This document shows, piece after piece, positions 38,577 through 46,599 of a stretch of 64,000 bases of DNA. Position 1 is the stretch's first letter. Each line of letters begins with the position of its first letter. This stretch comes from Solwaraspora sp. WMMD792 (GTDB taxonomy: Bacteria > Actinomycetota > Actinomycetes > Mycobacteriales > Micromonosporaceae). Made by a program: the position numbers and the translations under genes. The stretch lies in contig NZ_JARUBH010000009.1 in NCBI RefSeq assembly GCF_029626105.1, positions 62,001 through 126,000 on the forward strand, written 5' to 3'. A model generated the notes under the pieces. That model saw only the letters and a list, made by a program, of their open reading frames with translations, made no database searches and was not told where the DNA came from.

Positions 38577-39536
38577 GTGGCGGCAGTCGATCCCGGTGCG
38601 GGCCGCGCCGGACCGGTCCGCCCGGCAGCGCTCCGCCTGCCGCCGCCGGTCCGCCGGCTGGTCGGGTTGCTCGCCGTCACCGCCGCTGCCACCGTCGTGG
38701 TCGACCTGCTCAACTGGTGGTACGCCCCGGAGCGGGACGTCGGTGTGGCGGTCCGCTCCGGCTGGGCGCTGCTGCGGGCGTTCGGGTTCCTGGTCCTGAT
38801 CCGGCAGGTACGCCGGGGCCGGGCCGGGGCCCGACCGTTCGGGCTGATCCTGGCGGTCACCACCGTCTTCGCGCTCGGCCGGCTGGTGGTGCCGCGCTCC
38901 GGCGTACCGCCGCTGCCCGGGGTGGTCGGGTTCGCCCTGCTCGCCGGGCTCTGCCTGGCCGTGGTGTGGCTGCTGTACCGGTCCCCGGCGGTCGGTGCGC
39001 AGCTGACCCGACACCCGGCCCGGCTGGTCCGCGACGGCCGGCGGCTGACCTGGCGCGAGGCCCCGCCCCGGCGGCCGCCGGTCGCCGCCTGGCTGCTCGT
39101 CGCCCGGGTCTCGGCCTTCACCTACCCACCGTTGATGCTGGTGCCGGCGCTGGTCTCGATCGGGGTGCTGCTCGACGGCCGGCTGGTCGCCACCCCGGCG
39201 GTGGTGGCCTGGATCGCGGTCGCCACCGCCACCAGCTGGCTGGTGCTGCTGGTGTCGTTCTTCATGCTGCGCGGCCGACGCTGGGCACGCTGGCTGCTGG
39301 TCCTGGTCAGCCTCGGGGTGCTCGCCGTCGACCTGCCGCTGTGCTGGTGGCTGCTCGGCGTGGACGGTCTGGTCCGCGACGGCGCGCCGCTGGTGGTGGC
39401 GGTGGCGCTGGCCTTCTACGGTGTGTGGCGGGCCGGTCGCGTCGAGCGTGGCCGGGAGGCGGGCAGCGCCGAGCCCGGCCGGGGGACCGTCGGTGCCGGG
39501 CCCGGCCGGACGGCAGCCGGCACCGAACCGGCCTGA
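38577..39536 (+). CDS. Multi-spanning membrane protein, function unknown
   Basis: 319 residues with about eight hydrophobic segments, then an Arg/Gly-rich tail. GTG start with TAGCCT six bases upstream (38565-38570), so probably leaderless despite lying only 20 bases after pckG. The last residues are followed 12 bases later by the flavoprotein gene, suggesting an operon. No family recognised; not a known transporter motif. Confidence 0.75.
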   Translation: MAAVDPGAGRAGPVRPAALRLPPPVRRLVGLLAVTAAATVVVDLLNWWYAPERDVGVAVRSGWALLRAFGFLVLIRQVRRGRAGARPFGLILAVTTVFALGRLVVPRSGVPPLPGVVGFALLAGLCLAVVWLLYRSPAVGAQLTRHPARLVRDGRRLTWREAPPRRPPVAAWLLVARVSAFTYPPLMLVPALVSIGVLLDGRLVATPAVVAWIAVATATSWLVLLVSFFMLRGRRWARWLLVLVSLGVLAVDLPLCWWLLGVDGLVRDGAPLVVAVALAFYGVWRAGRVERGREAGSAEPGRGTVGAGPGRTAAGTEPA

Positions 39537-39548
39537 CGGGAGGTCCAG

Positions 39549-40721
39549 GTGGACGGTACGTCGGTCGTCGACGTCGCGGTGGTCGGTGCCGGGCCGGCCG
39601 GTGCCGCCGCCGCGATCGCCGCCCGCCGGGCCGGTGCCCGGGTGCTGCTGCTGGACCGGGCCGACTTTCCCCGCGACAAGCCGTGCGGCGACGGCATCGC
39701 ACCGCACGCCCTCGACGTACTGGCCGGGCTGGCCGTGCCCGACCCGGTCGACGGGTTCGCCCCGGTCGGCCGGCTCCGGCTGGTCGCCCCGCACGGCGGG
39801 CAGGTCGCCGCCGAGCTGGTCCGTCCGGCGTACACGGTGCCCCGGGCCGTCTTCGACGCCCGGCTGGTCGCCGCCGCGGTCGCCGGCGGCGTGCGGCTGC
39901 GGCGGCACACCGTACGGCGGGTCACGGTCCGCGACGACCTGGTGCTGCTCGACGGCGAGATCGCGGCGCGGGCGGTGGTCGGCGCGGACGGCGCGGGATC
40001 GGTGGTACGCCGGGCGTTGGGCCACGGCGCCAACCCGGACGGACATCTGGCCCTGGCGATTCGCGGCTACGCGCCGGTCGGGGCCGTCACCAGCCCCGGC
40101 GAACAGCGGATCGTCACCACGGCGGCCGGTTGGCCGGCGTACGCCTGGGCTTTTCCGATCGGTGACGGGCGGGCGAACATCGGGTACGGGGAGGTGCTGC
40201 GCGGCCGGCCGTTGACCCGGGCCCGGCTGCTGGACCGGTTGTGCGCGCTGCTGCCCGGCACCGACCTGGCGCAGGTCACCGATCTGCGGGCGCATCATCT
40301 ACCGCTGTCCACCCGGCGGCCGCCGGTGGGTGCGGGTCGGCTGGTGCTGGCTGGCGACGCGCTGTCGCTGATCAACCCGTTCACCGGCGAGGGCATCTTC
40401 TACGCGGTGCTGTCCGGTGCGCTGGCCGGTGCGGCGGCGGCCGGTACGCCGGCGGCCGCCGCCCGCCGCTACCGGCAGGCGCTGCGCCGACGCCTCGGTG
40501 GGCACCTGCGGCACAGTGCCCTCGGCGCCTGGCTGGCCCGGCGGCCGACGACGGTGGACGCCGCCGTCGCGGCGGCGGCGCGGGACCGGCGCGTCTTCGA
40601 CACCATCGTCGAACTCGGTCTCGGCGACGGCCGGCTGGACGCGGTCACGGTGCGCCGGCTCGCCGCACAACTGACGATCCGCCGGGCGGCCGATACCGCG
40701 CGACGGCGCTCCGGTCGCTAG
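39549..40721 (+). CDS. Geranylgeranyl reductase-family FAD-dependent oxidoreductase
   Basis: 390 residues. FAD Rossmann start VAVVGAGPAGAAAAIAARRAG, the PCGDGI signature (near 49), and the second FAD motif LAGDALSLINPFTGEGIFYAVLSG, as in digeranylgeranylglycerophospholipid and polyprenol reductases. GTG start with GGGAGG upstream. Immediately followed by a Z-prenyl diphosphate synthase, so saturation of a polyprenyl chain (for example of menaquinone or a lipid carrier) is a reasonable inference; the exact substrate is not shown. Confidence 0.88.
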   Translation: MDGTSVVDVAVVGAGPAGAAAAIAARRAGARVLLLDRADFPRDKPCGDGIAPHALDVLAGLAVPDPVDGFAPVGRLRLVAPHGGQVAAELVRPAYTVPRAVFDARLVAAAVAGGVRLRRHTVRRVTVRDDLVLLDGEIAARAVVGADGAGSVVRRALGHGANPDGHLALAIRGYAPVGAVTSPGEQRIVTTAAGWPAYAWAFPIGDGRANIGYGEVLRGRPLTRARLLDRLCALLPGTDLAQVTDLRAHHLPLSTRRPPVGAGRLVLAGDALSLINPFTGEGIFYAVLSGALAGAAAAGTPAAAARRYRQALRRRLGGHLRHSALGAWLARRPTTVDAAVAAAARDRRVFDTIVELGLGDGRLDAVTVRRLAAQLTIRRAADTARRRSGR

Positions 40722-40731
40722 TCTGCTTCTG

Positions 40732-41502
40732 ATGACTCTGCGGGAGCTGCTCTACTCGGTCTATGAGCGACGGCTCATGGCGAGACTGGCGGGCAAGCCG
40801 GTGCCCGGCCACGTGGGCGTGATGTGCGACGGTAACCGCCGGTGGGCCCGGGAGATGGGGTTCGTGGATCCCAACGACGGGCACCGGGTTGGCGCAGCGA
40901 AGATCAAACATCTGTTGAACTGGTGTGACCAGGCCGGTATCGGTCACGTCACGCTGTACCTGCTGGCCACCGACAACCTGCGTCGGCCGGCCCGCGAGCT
41001 GGATCCGCTGCTGAGCATCATCGAGGATCTGGTCACCGAGCTGGCCGAGGAGGGCAACCCCTGGCGGCTGCGCATCGTCGGTGCGCTGGACCTGCTGCCG
41101 GATTCCACCGCGACGGCGTTGAAGGCCGCGCAGGAGCGTACCCAGACCCGATCCGAGGGCGCGCAGGTGAACATCGCGGTCGGCTACGGTGGCCGCCGGG
41201 AGATCGCCGACGCGGTCCGCTCGCTGTTGCACGAGCACGCCAAGTCCGGCGGCACCCTGGAGGAGCTGGCCGAGGTGCTCGACGTCGACCACATCGCCGA
41301 GCATCTCTACACCCGCGGCCAGCCGGACCCGGACCTGGTCATCCGGACCAGCGGTGAGCAGCGACTCTCCGGCTTCCTGCTGTGGCAGTCGGCGCACTCG
41401 GAGTTCTACTTCTGCGACGTGAACTGGCCCGACTTCCGTCGGGTGGACTTCCTGCGGGCGTTGCGGTCGTACGCGAACCGGCAACGCCGGTATGGCGCCT
41501 GA
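40732..41502 (+). CDS. Z-isoprenyl diphosphate synthase (short-chain UppS family, Rv1086-like)
   Basis: 256 residues. Cis-prenyltransferase: VMCDGNRRWAREMG with catalytic Asp, LYLLATDNL, and RTSGEQRLSGFLLWQS followed by YFCDVNWPDF. The FLLWQSAHSE variant and the N-terminus resemble the mycobacterial Rv1086 Z-farnesyl diphosphate synthase. Adds isopentenyl diphosphate in cis to make carriers for cell-wall sugars. ATG start with TAGTCT (40719-40724) seven bases upstream, pointing to a leaderless transcript of its own. ispH, which makes the C5 unit, is at 56537. Confidence 0.93.
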   Translation: MTLRELLYSVYERRLMARLAGKPVPGHVGVMCDGNRRWAREMGFVDPNDGHRVGAAKIKHLLNWCDQAGIGHVTLYLLATDNLRRPARELDPLLSIIEDLVTELAEEGNPWRLRIVGALDLLPDSTATALKAAQERTQTRSEGAQVNIAVGYGGRREIADAVRSLLHEHAKSGGTLEELAEVLDVDHIAEHLYTRGQPDPDLVIRTSGEQRLSGFLLWQSAHSEFYFCDVNWPDFRRVDFLRALRSYANRQRRYGA

Positions 41503-41506
41503 CGAC

Positions 41507-41524
41507 CGGCCCTCGCCGGGGCCG
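41507..41524. terminator. Weak convergent hairpin
   Basis: CGGCCC (41507-41512) pairs with GGGCCG (41519-41524) with a six-base loop, between the stops of the prenyl synthase and trehalose phosphatase genes. Only six base pairs, so tentative. Confidence 0.35.
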
Positions 41525-41540
41525 TCCCTACCGGGTGGCG

Positions 41541-42365
41541 TCAGTCCAGGGCGTGCACGGCGGAGGTCAAGAAGTCGCCGAGCGCTTCCGGCGAGTCGAT
41601 GGTGAGGTCGGCGGCCGCTGACACATCGTGCCCGGTCTCGGCGTTGGCCACCGCCACGCAGACGCCGAAGAAGTCAGGGTTGGCGCTGGCGTGTGCCCGG
41701 AGAGCGGCGAACGCCTTGATGTCGGAGACGTCGTCACCGAAGTACCAGGCGCAGCCGGCGGTGCCGACCGCGTCGCCGATGACCATGCCTTTGTCCCGGT
41801 CGACCGGCGGCTTGATCTCGATCACCATCCGCCCGCTCTGCACCCGCAGGCCGAGCTGTTCGGCCTGGGCCTGCCCCCACGATTCGACGGTCTCGGCGAG
41901 CTCGGGCGCGGTCCGGTAGTGCAGCGCGACGGACAGCCGTTTGTACTCGACCAGTGCGCCGGCGGGCAGCTCGGCGCGGGCCCGGTCGGCCAGCTCCTGC
42001 ATCGCCGGGACCCAGGGCAGCGCGGCCGGCTCGGTGACCGTCGGTCCGGATCCGTGGCTGTGCTCCAGCCCGTACAGCCCGTACAGGTCGACCTCGCTGA
42101 TCGTGGCGAACTGGGCTCGGAGGAAGTCGACCGGTCGGGCCGACACGATCGCTATCCGCTGCACCACCCCGGCGAGTGACTCGATCGCCGCCAGCACCTT
42201 GGGCGCGGGCTGCACCGACGTGGGATCGTCACCGACCGGGGCGAGGGTGCCGTCGAAGTCGAAGAACAGCACGCACCGGTCGGCGCGATCGATGGTGGCT
42301 CGCCATGCCTGCTCCGCGGTCAGCGGACGGGCCAAGCGCTGGTTTCCTACCTCGAACGGCCGCAC
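41541..42365 (-). CDS. otsB: Trehalose-6-phosphate phosphatase
   Basis: 274 residues, HAD superfamily. Motif I FFDFDGTLAPV with nucleophile Asp36 and Asp38, motif II IVSARP, motif III Lys in the VDRDKG region, motif IV YFGDDVSD. The cap between motifs has EYKRLSVALHYR and VIEIKP, typical of OtsB. Dephosphorylates trehalose-6-phosphate from OtsA; otsA is not in the window. GTG start with TACGCT seven bases upstream on the minus strand (42378-42373). Confidence 0.94.
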   Translation of the reverse strand: MRPFEVGNQRLARPLTAEQAWRATIDRADRCVLFFDFDGTLAPVGDDPTSVQPAPKVLAAIESLAGVVQRIAIVSARPVDFLRAQFATISEVDLYGLYGLEHSHGSGPTVTEPAALPWVPAMQELADRARAELPAGALVEYKRLSVALHYRTAPELAETVESWGQAQAEQLGLRVQSGRMVIEIKPPVDRDKGMVIGDAVGTAGCAWYFGDDVSDIKAFAALRAHASANPDFFGVCVAVANAETGHDVSAAADLTIDSPEALGDFLTSAVHALD

Positions 42366-42469
42366 GGGCGTCAGCGTACCTGCTGCCGCCGCAGGTGCCA
42401 GACCTCTCGGCGGATGAACGTTCGGGGACGTCGGCGCTGGTGACTACGGTCCGCGAACCACCCGGCGGG

Positions 42470-42844
42470 TCAGTCGTCACCGCCGCTCATCAGTCGCCGA
42501 CCGTGCATCCGCGGTGGAAATTGCACGACTGCCGCGTCGTGTTGCTGCCCCTGCCGGAGCAAATAGCCCTCGACGAAGCCGGAGTTGCGGTCTGCGACGT
42601 GTGAATCGACTTCATTGAGCCGGGCGACGAGGAATTCGGTGAGCGCGGTCAGCCGTCCCTGCTGTCGGTCGTTGAGGTGCGCGATGACCGCCACCAGCGT
42701 GGCGACGGACGCGCAGGCGATGACGAACAGGTTCACCACCGCTGGCACCTCGCCGCTACTCAGGACGGCGACCACGATATTCGTGGTGCCGTAAAGCGTG
42801 ATCGCGACGGCCGCGATCACGACTGCCGACCATTTGAGGGTCAT
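42470..42844 (-). CDS. Small membrane protein, function unknown
   Basis: 124 residues with two N-terminal transmembrane helices (about 7-28 and 35-58), then a charged cytoplasmic part (HLNDRQQGRLTALTEFLVARLNEVDSHVADRN) predicted helical. ATG start, purine-rich GGGAGGG upstream. No family recognised. It lies alone between otsB and the XRE-regulator gene, all on the minus strand, but gaps of about 100-170 bases argue against a single operon. Confidence 0.6.
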   Translation of the reverse strand: MTLKWSAVVIAAVAITLYGTTNIVVAVLSSGEVPAVVNLFVIACASVATLVAVIAHLNDRQQGRLTALTEFLVARLNEVDSHVADRNSGFVEGYLLRQGQQHDAAVVQFPPRMHGRRLMSGGDD

Positions 42845-43017
42845 CGGGTATCGACCCTCCCTCCTGTCCCGCAGGGCTGTGTCCGGGCTGTGTCCGGCCT
42901 TGTCCCGTCCCCGTGGATGACGAGCCCAAGCAGTACGGAGAGGAACGCTATCGTGACTCAGCGTGCAAGTGGGACAGAACCGGGCCGCTTGATCGGCTTT
43001 CTTTCGCCATCTGAGAA

Positions 43018-43578
43018 CTACCCTGCCCGCTTGGGTCCTTTGCGAGGTTCGGCCGGCAGTGGGGGCCGATAGGCGAGATAGCGGATCGTCTCCCTGATGT
43101 GAAATTTCTCCGCATCTGAAACGTTTGGGTCGACCAGCCGGCGGAGCAGTGCCTCCACGTCCGGGTCCATCGGCGGCGCCGAGGGTGCGGGCCGGGCGCT
43201 GGTGGCGCGATCCCAGCCGAGGACGCCGAACGCGATCGTCGGGCTGATCCCCAGTCCCTCGCAGAACGAGACCACCCGCTCGGCCTCCGGATCACTGGAC
43301 CACTCGCCGCGTACCCACCGGTTGATGGTCTGGCGGGACACGCCGGTGCGCCGGGAGACCTCCGAGCCGGTCCAGGCGCGGGTCGCGCGCGCGTCGGCGA
43401 GCGCCTTGCGTACGAAGGCGGCGAAGGCGATCTTTCGCGCGGCGGAGCTGTCCGGCACCGGCCGACGGTACGGCGAATCACCGCTTTTCCTGGGGGCAGG
43501 AAGCCTTCTGTACTGCGTTTGTGACAGAGCTTTGTGAATCTCTGTCGGGAAATCTTCCCTTGTCACGAGGGGTGCCAC
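43018..43578 (-). CDS. XRE-type helix-turn-helix transcriptional regulator
   Basis: 186 residues. The HTH lies in the middle (about 67-105): WTGSEVSRRTGVSRQTINRWVRGEW, then ERVVSFCEGLGISPTIAFGVLGW. The C-terminal part has MDPDVEALLRRLVDPNVSDAEKFHIRETIRYLA. GTG start with TAGACT six bases upstream on the minus strand (43590-43585). Similar regulators accompany small partner genes in Streptomyces and relatives. Divergent from a two-gene unit, with GTCAC/GTGAC elements between them, suggesting autoregulation. Confidence 0.88.
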   Translation of the reverse strand: MAPLVTREDFPTEIHKALSQTQYRRLPAPRKSGDSPYRRPVPDSSAARKIAFAAFVRKALADARATRAWTGSEVSRRTGVSRQTINRWVRGEWSSDPEAERVVSFCEGLGISPTIAFGVLGWDRATSARPAPSAPPMDPDVEALLRRLVDPNVSDAEKFHIRETIRYLAYRPPLPAEPRKGPKRAG

Positions 43579-43633
43579 GGGTGCAGTCTAAGGACGAAGT
43601 GGGGTGGCGCTAATCACCCGAAAAGACGATGCT

Positions 43634-43710
43634 GTCACTTGCGCGTGACGCTTTACTCTACGTCACGTGCTTGAGACGCTGAGTGAGTGGAGTTGTCGCT
43701 TACACGTGAC
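43634..43710. promoter_or_regulatory. Cluster of GTCAC/GTGAC operator-like elements
   Basis: GTCAC-TTGCGC-GTGAC (43634-43649) is a 16-bp inverted repeat. GTCACGTG (43662-43669) and CACGTGAC (43703-43710) form a second perfect inverted pair 33 bases apart. They fill the space between the divergent HTH gene and the downstream unit, so they may bind that regulator. Confidence 0.45.
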
Positions 43711-43722
43711 GGAGACGGTGCG

Positions 43723-44067
43723 GTGACCGAACTCGCTACCCGGGCCCAGGCCTTCGGCCTGATCGCGGACGCCGTCGCCGGCGGCTTGACCGCGCCGTGG
43801 CGGCTGTACCTGGCCCGGGGGTGTCGTCACCTGTCGCTCAACGTGGGGGACCGATCCGAGTGGAACGCGTGGCGGGCGCACCTCGGCTGTCCGGAGTTGA
43901 GTGTGCGGGTCTACGACGCCGGAGGGGAGATCCGGCGGGCCTCGGTGGCCGAGGTGGTGCTGGGCGGTTGCCGGATCAGCGTCGAACTGGTCGAAGAGGT
44001 GAGGACCGACGACATCGATCGGCTGCTCACCGACGACCCGACGTCGTTCGAGTCGGAGGAGACATGA
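43723..44067 (+). CDS. Small protein of unknown function
   Basis: 114 residues from GTG 43723, which has GGAG eight bases upstream; an in-frame GTG at 43687 would add 12 residues but has a poor ribosome site. No recognised domain. Visible: ATRAQAFGLIADAVAGGL, CRHLSLNVGDRSEWNAWRAHLGCPELSVRVYD, then an acidic C-terminus (EVRTDDIDRLLTDDPTSFESEE). Soluble, probably alpha/beta. Next gene starts 22 bases downstream; together they may be controlled by the divergent XRE protein. Confidence 0.65.
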   Translation: MTELATRAQAFGLIADAVAGGLTAPWRLYLARGCRHLSLNVGDRSEWNAWRAHLGCPELSVRVYDAGGEIRRASVAEVVLGGCRISVELVEEVRTDDIDRLLTDDPTSFESEET

Positions 44068-44089
44068 TCCCAGAGATCGGGGCGACCGG

Positions 44090-44533
44090 ATGAGCTCGTT
44101 CTTCGCGGTCTTCCTGGTGTTGCTGCTGGCCTCGGCCAGTTACGCCGCCGGCCGGCTGCACGGCCAGCTCAGCTACCGGATCGGCTACCGGTTCGGCTAC
44201 CGGCAGGGGTACTTCGACGGTGACCGCGGGGCGTGGACCCGGCGGCGCCGGGAGACCCGGGCCGCGATCGCGTCGGTGTTGCCGGAACCAGCCCGTCCGG
44301 AGACCCGTCCGGTGGCCACCGGAGTCGACCTGGCGGTCCGTCCGGTGGCCCGTCCGGTGGCTGCCGGAGTCGACCTGGCGGTCCGTCCGGGCACCACCTA
44401 CACCGGCGCGGCCTTCGTCGGTGGGCCTGACCTCGGTGGGCCTGACCTCGGTGGGCCAGGCCTTGGTGGGCCTGACCTCGGTGGGACCGGTGGCCGGCAC
44501 TCGACGGAACTGCTGGCCGGCCGACATCCCTGA
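44090..44533 (+). CDS. Membrane-anchored repeat protein, function unknown
   Basis: 147 residues: N-terminal transmembrane helix (about 3-20), a Tyr/Arg-rich segment (YRIGYRFGYRQGYFDGDRG), a duplicated block (GVDLAVRPVA twice) and a Gly/Pro/Asp/Leu repeat GGPDL encoded by a 15-bp minisatellite. ATG start. Co-directional with the preceding small gene. No family recognised; repeat number probably varies between strains. Confidence 0.6.
   Translation: MSSFFAVFLVLLLASASYAAGRLHGQLSYRIGYRFGYRQGYFDGDRGAWTRRRRETRAAIASVLPEPARPETRPVATGVDLAVRPVARPVAAGVDLAVRPGTTYTGAAFVGGPDLGGPDLGGPGLGGPDLGGTGGRHSTELLAGRHP
44420..44486 (+). repeat. 15-bp minisatellite within the membrane-anchored repeat protein
   Basis: Four units of GGTGGGCCTGACCTC (units at 44420, 44435, 44450 and 44465; the third is GGTGGGCCAGGCCTT) plus a partial fifth. 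In-frame unit gives GGPDL. Confidence 0.9.
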
Positions 44534-44582
44534 CCGGCCGCGGCCGCAGCCATCCGGCCGCAGCGATGAGCTTTCCCCGAGT

Positions 44583-44614
44583 GCGGTGTCGTGTTGAGGC
44601 GGACGCGACACCGC
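44583..44614. terminator. Terminator-like hairpin 1 after the repeat-protein gene
   Basis: GCGGTGTCG (44583-44591) pairs with CGACACCGC (44606-44614), nine bp, loop 14 bases. Confidence 0.5.
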
Positions 44615-44649
44615 CTGGGAACCCCGGCGTCACCGCGCCGGAGTTCCTC

Positions 44650-44688
44650 CCGGCCGGGATGCGTGCAGGGGGTGCGCATCCCGGCCGG
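44650..44688. terminator. Terminator-like hairpin 2
   Basis: A perfect 14-bp stem, CCGGCCGGGATGCG (44650-44663) with CGCATCCCGGCCGG (44675-44688), loop 11 bases; no T-run. Confidence 0.6.
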
Positions 44689-44840
44689 CCGCCTGCGCGG
44701 CTCGGATGTGTCCGTCGCGTGACCGGAGTGTGTCGGACCTGGGTACGGATCGCCATTTGCCCCGCTCACCTCCGGTGTGTGGGCCGAAGATCGGCTCTGA
44801 CGCCTAGCCGAGGTCGGGATCCGGCGGCTAGCGTCTAGTC

Positions 44841-45047
44841 ATGGTCCGGGGTCGTCCCGGGCCAGCCGGACGGTCCGGACCTGCAGTCGCATGGGTTCCG
44901 CATCCGACCCGTGCCTTCGGGCCCCGGTGGAGCCGGATCGCGGGCGGATCGGGTGCACGCCCGACGGAGCAGGCCTGTGACGAGTCGACGTACCACCCCC
45001 CGGGCCGATCAGAGCCCGACCGCCGCCGCTGTCCCGTCCAGCCGTAG
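44841..45047 (+). CDS. Possible leaderless upstream ORF overlapping phoH2 (PhoAT-like position)
   Basis: 68 codons from ATG 44841, exactly six bases after TAGCGT (44829-44834), the leaderless layout seen elsewhere in the window. It overlaps the phoH2 start by about 70 bases in another frame. The product is Arg/Pro/Gly-rich with no recognised domain. In mycobacteria a small antitoxin gene (phoAT) precedes and overlaps phoH2; the position fits, the sequence cannot be tested here. It may instead be only the leader of the phoH2 mRNA. Confidence 0.35.
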   Translation: MVRGRPGPAGRSGPAVAWVPHPTRAFGPRWSRIAGGSGARPTEQACDESTYHPPGRSEPDRRRCPVQP

Positions 45048-46419
45048 CCGGACCCGCCGAGCCCCGGACGCCGCCGCGTCCGAGTCGGCCGACCGGTCCG
45101 CCGGCCCAGCCCAACCGGAGCCGCCAATCACCGCCCGCGCGTACGTCCTGGACACCTCGGTCCTGCTGTCCGACCCAGGGGCGTTCCACCGGTTCGCCGA
45201 GCACGAGGTGGTGATCCCGCTGGTGGTGATCTCCGAGCTGGAAGGCAAGCGGCACCATCCGGAGCTCGGCTGGTTCGCCAGGCAGTCCCTGCGGATGCTG
45301 GACGAACTCCGGGTCCGCCATGGCCGGTTGGACCAGCCGGTGCCGGCCAACGAGTCGGGCGGCACGTTGCGGGTCGAGCTCAACCACGCCGACACCGACG
45401 TACTGCCGCCGGGGTTCCGCAACGAGTCCAACGACACCCGGATCCTGTCGGTCGCGCTCAGCATGGGCGCGGAGGGCCGGGACGTGGTGCTGGTCAGCAA
45501 GGACATGCCGCTGCGGGTCAAGGCCGCCTCGGTCGGTCTGGTCGCCGACGAGTACCGGCACGGCCAGGCCAGCGACCCGACCTGGACCGGAATGGCCGAG
45601 CTGGAGTCCACCGACGAGCAGGTCAAGCAGTTGTACGCGGGCGAGGCCGTCGACCTGGACAGCGCCGCCGGGCTGCCCTGCCACACCGGCCTGGTGCTGC
45701 ACGGCACCGGCGGCGCCGCGCTCGGCCGGGTGATGGCCGACAAGACGGTACGGCTGGTACGCGGCGACCGGGAAGCGTTCGGGCTGCGTGGTCGCTCTGC
45801 CGAGCAGCGGATCGCGTTGGACCTGTTGCTCGACGAGTCGATCGGGATCGTCTCGCTGGGCGGTCGGGCCGGCACCGGCAAGTCGGCGCTGGCGCTGTGC
45901 GCCGGGCTGGAAGCGGTGATGGAACGGCGCCGGCACAAGAAGGTCGTCGTCTTCCGTCCGCTGTACGCCGTCGGCGGTCAGGAGCTCGGTTACCTGCCCG
46001 GGTCCGAGTCGGAGAAGATGTCGCCGTGGGCCCAGGCGGTCTTCGACACCCTCGGCGCGGTGGTGCACGAGAACGTGATGGAGGAGGTGCTCGCCCGCGG
46101 CATGCTGGAGGTGCTGCCGCTGACCCACATCCGGGGTCGCAGCCTGCACGACGCCTTCGTGATCGTGGACGAGGCCCAGTCGTTGGAACGCAACGTCCTG
46201 CTCACCGTGCTGTCCCGGATCGGACAGGGCTCCCGGGTGGTGCTCACCCACGACGTCGCGCAGCGGGACAACCTGCGGGTGGGTCGGCACGACGGGGTGA
46301 CCGCGGTGATCGAGGCGCTGAAGGGGCATCCGCTGTTCGCCCATGTCACGCTGACCCGTTCGGAGCGTTCTCCCATCGCCGAAATGGTTACTGATCTGTT
46401 GGAGGACATCCCGCGCTGA
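44977..46419 (+). CDS. phoH2: PIN domain-PhoH ATPase fusion (PhoH2)
   Basis: 480 residues. After a disordered 45-residue N-terminus comes a PIN ribonuclease domain ([53 protein letters not shown]; acidic residues present). The PhoH domain (about 250-480) has P-loop [12 protein letters not shown] and Walker [13 protein letters not shown]. Known mycobacterial PhoH2 is an RNA helicase/RNase regulated by an overlapping antitoxin gene. GTG 44977 is chosen for GGAG seven bases upstream; an earlier in-frame start at 44911 is less supported. A short hairpin with a T-run follows the stop. Confidence 0.93.
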   Translation: MTSRRTTPRADQSPTAAAVPSSRSRTRRAPDAAASESADRSAGPAQPEPPITARAYVLDTSVLLSDPGAFHRFAEHEVVIPLVVISELEGKRHHPELGWFARQSLRMLDELRVRHGRLDQPVPANESGGTLRVELNHADTDVLPPGFRNESNDTRILSVALSMGAEGRDVVLVSKDMPLRVKAASVGLVADEYRHGQASDPTWTGMAELESTDEQVKQLYAGEAVDLDSAAGLPCHTGLVLHGTGGAALGRVMADKTVRLVRGDREAFGLRGRSAEQRIALDLLLDESIGIVSLGGRAGTGKSALALCAGLEAVMERRRHKKVVVFRPLYAVGGQELGYLPGSESEKMSPWAQAVFDTLGAVVHENVMEEVLARGMLEVLPLTHIRGRSLHDAFVIVDEAQSLERNVLLTVLSRIGQGSRVVLTHDVAQRDNLRVGRHDGVTAVIEALKGHPLFAHVTLTRSERSPIAEMVTDLLEDIPR

Positions 46420-46430
46420 CTTCGCCCGGT

Positions 46431-46450
46431 GTGGGGCTATGCCCCACTTT
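46431..46450 (+). terminator. Terminator of phoH2
   Basis: GTGGGGC (46431-46437) and GCCCCAC (46441-46447) form a 7-bp stem with loop TAT, followed by TTTA. Confidence 0.7.
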
Positions 46451-46464
46451 AGGGTGAAAATTTG

Positions 46465-46480
46465 CGTGACCAGTATCACA
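46465..46480 (+). promoter_or_regulatory. Crp/GlxR-like binding site
   Basis: CGTGACCAGTATCACA has inverted arms GTGA and TCAC six bases apart and matches TGTGANNNNNNTCACA except for the first base. It stands downstream of the phoH2 terminator, so it most likely serves the transglycosylase-like gene. Confidence 0.6.
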
Positions 46481-46516
46481 TTCAAAGTCCCGCGTTTCCC
46501 AATGGCCTCACCGTGA

Positions 46517-46599
46517 GCGATGGTGGTCGACGAGCGCGCGCACCGGCGACGACCGATATCCGGGTCGTCGGTGGTGGTGCGTCAGCCGACCACCATCGC
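46517..46599 (+). promoter_or_regulatory. Nested RNA hairpin in the leader of the transglycosylase-like gene
   Basis: Outer 13-bp perfect stem GCGATGGTGGTCG (46517-46529) with CGACCACCATCGC (46587-46599). Inside is a second perfect 8-bp stem CGACGACC (46547-46554) with GGTCGTCG (46563-46570), loop of eight. No T-run follows and 200 bases remain to the start codon, so it is more like a structured leader than a terminator. No known riboswitch class recognised. Confidence 0.5.

Larger units (their letters stand above)
44534..44840. other. Intergenic region with two terminator-like hairpins
   Basis: 307 bases without a supported gene. It contains the two stems listed separately and, at the right end, a -10-like TAGCGT (44829-44834) six bases before an ATG. 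The rest is low-complexity GC-rich sequence. Confidence 0.6.

Noticed and set aside
41507-41524. Strong terminator between prenyl synthase and otsB
   Set aside because: Only a six-bp stem, so it is kept as a weak candidate rather than a confident call.
44420-44486. CRISPR array
   Set aside because: The 15-bp units are directly adjacent without spacers and encode an in-frame peptide repeat.
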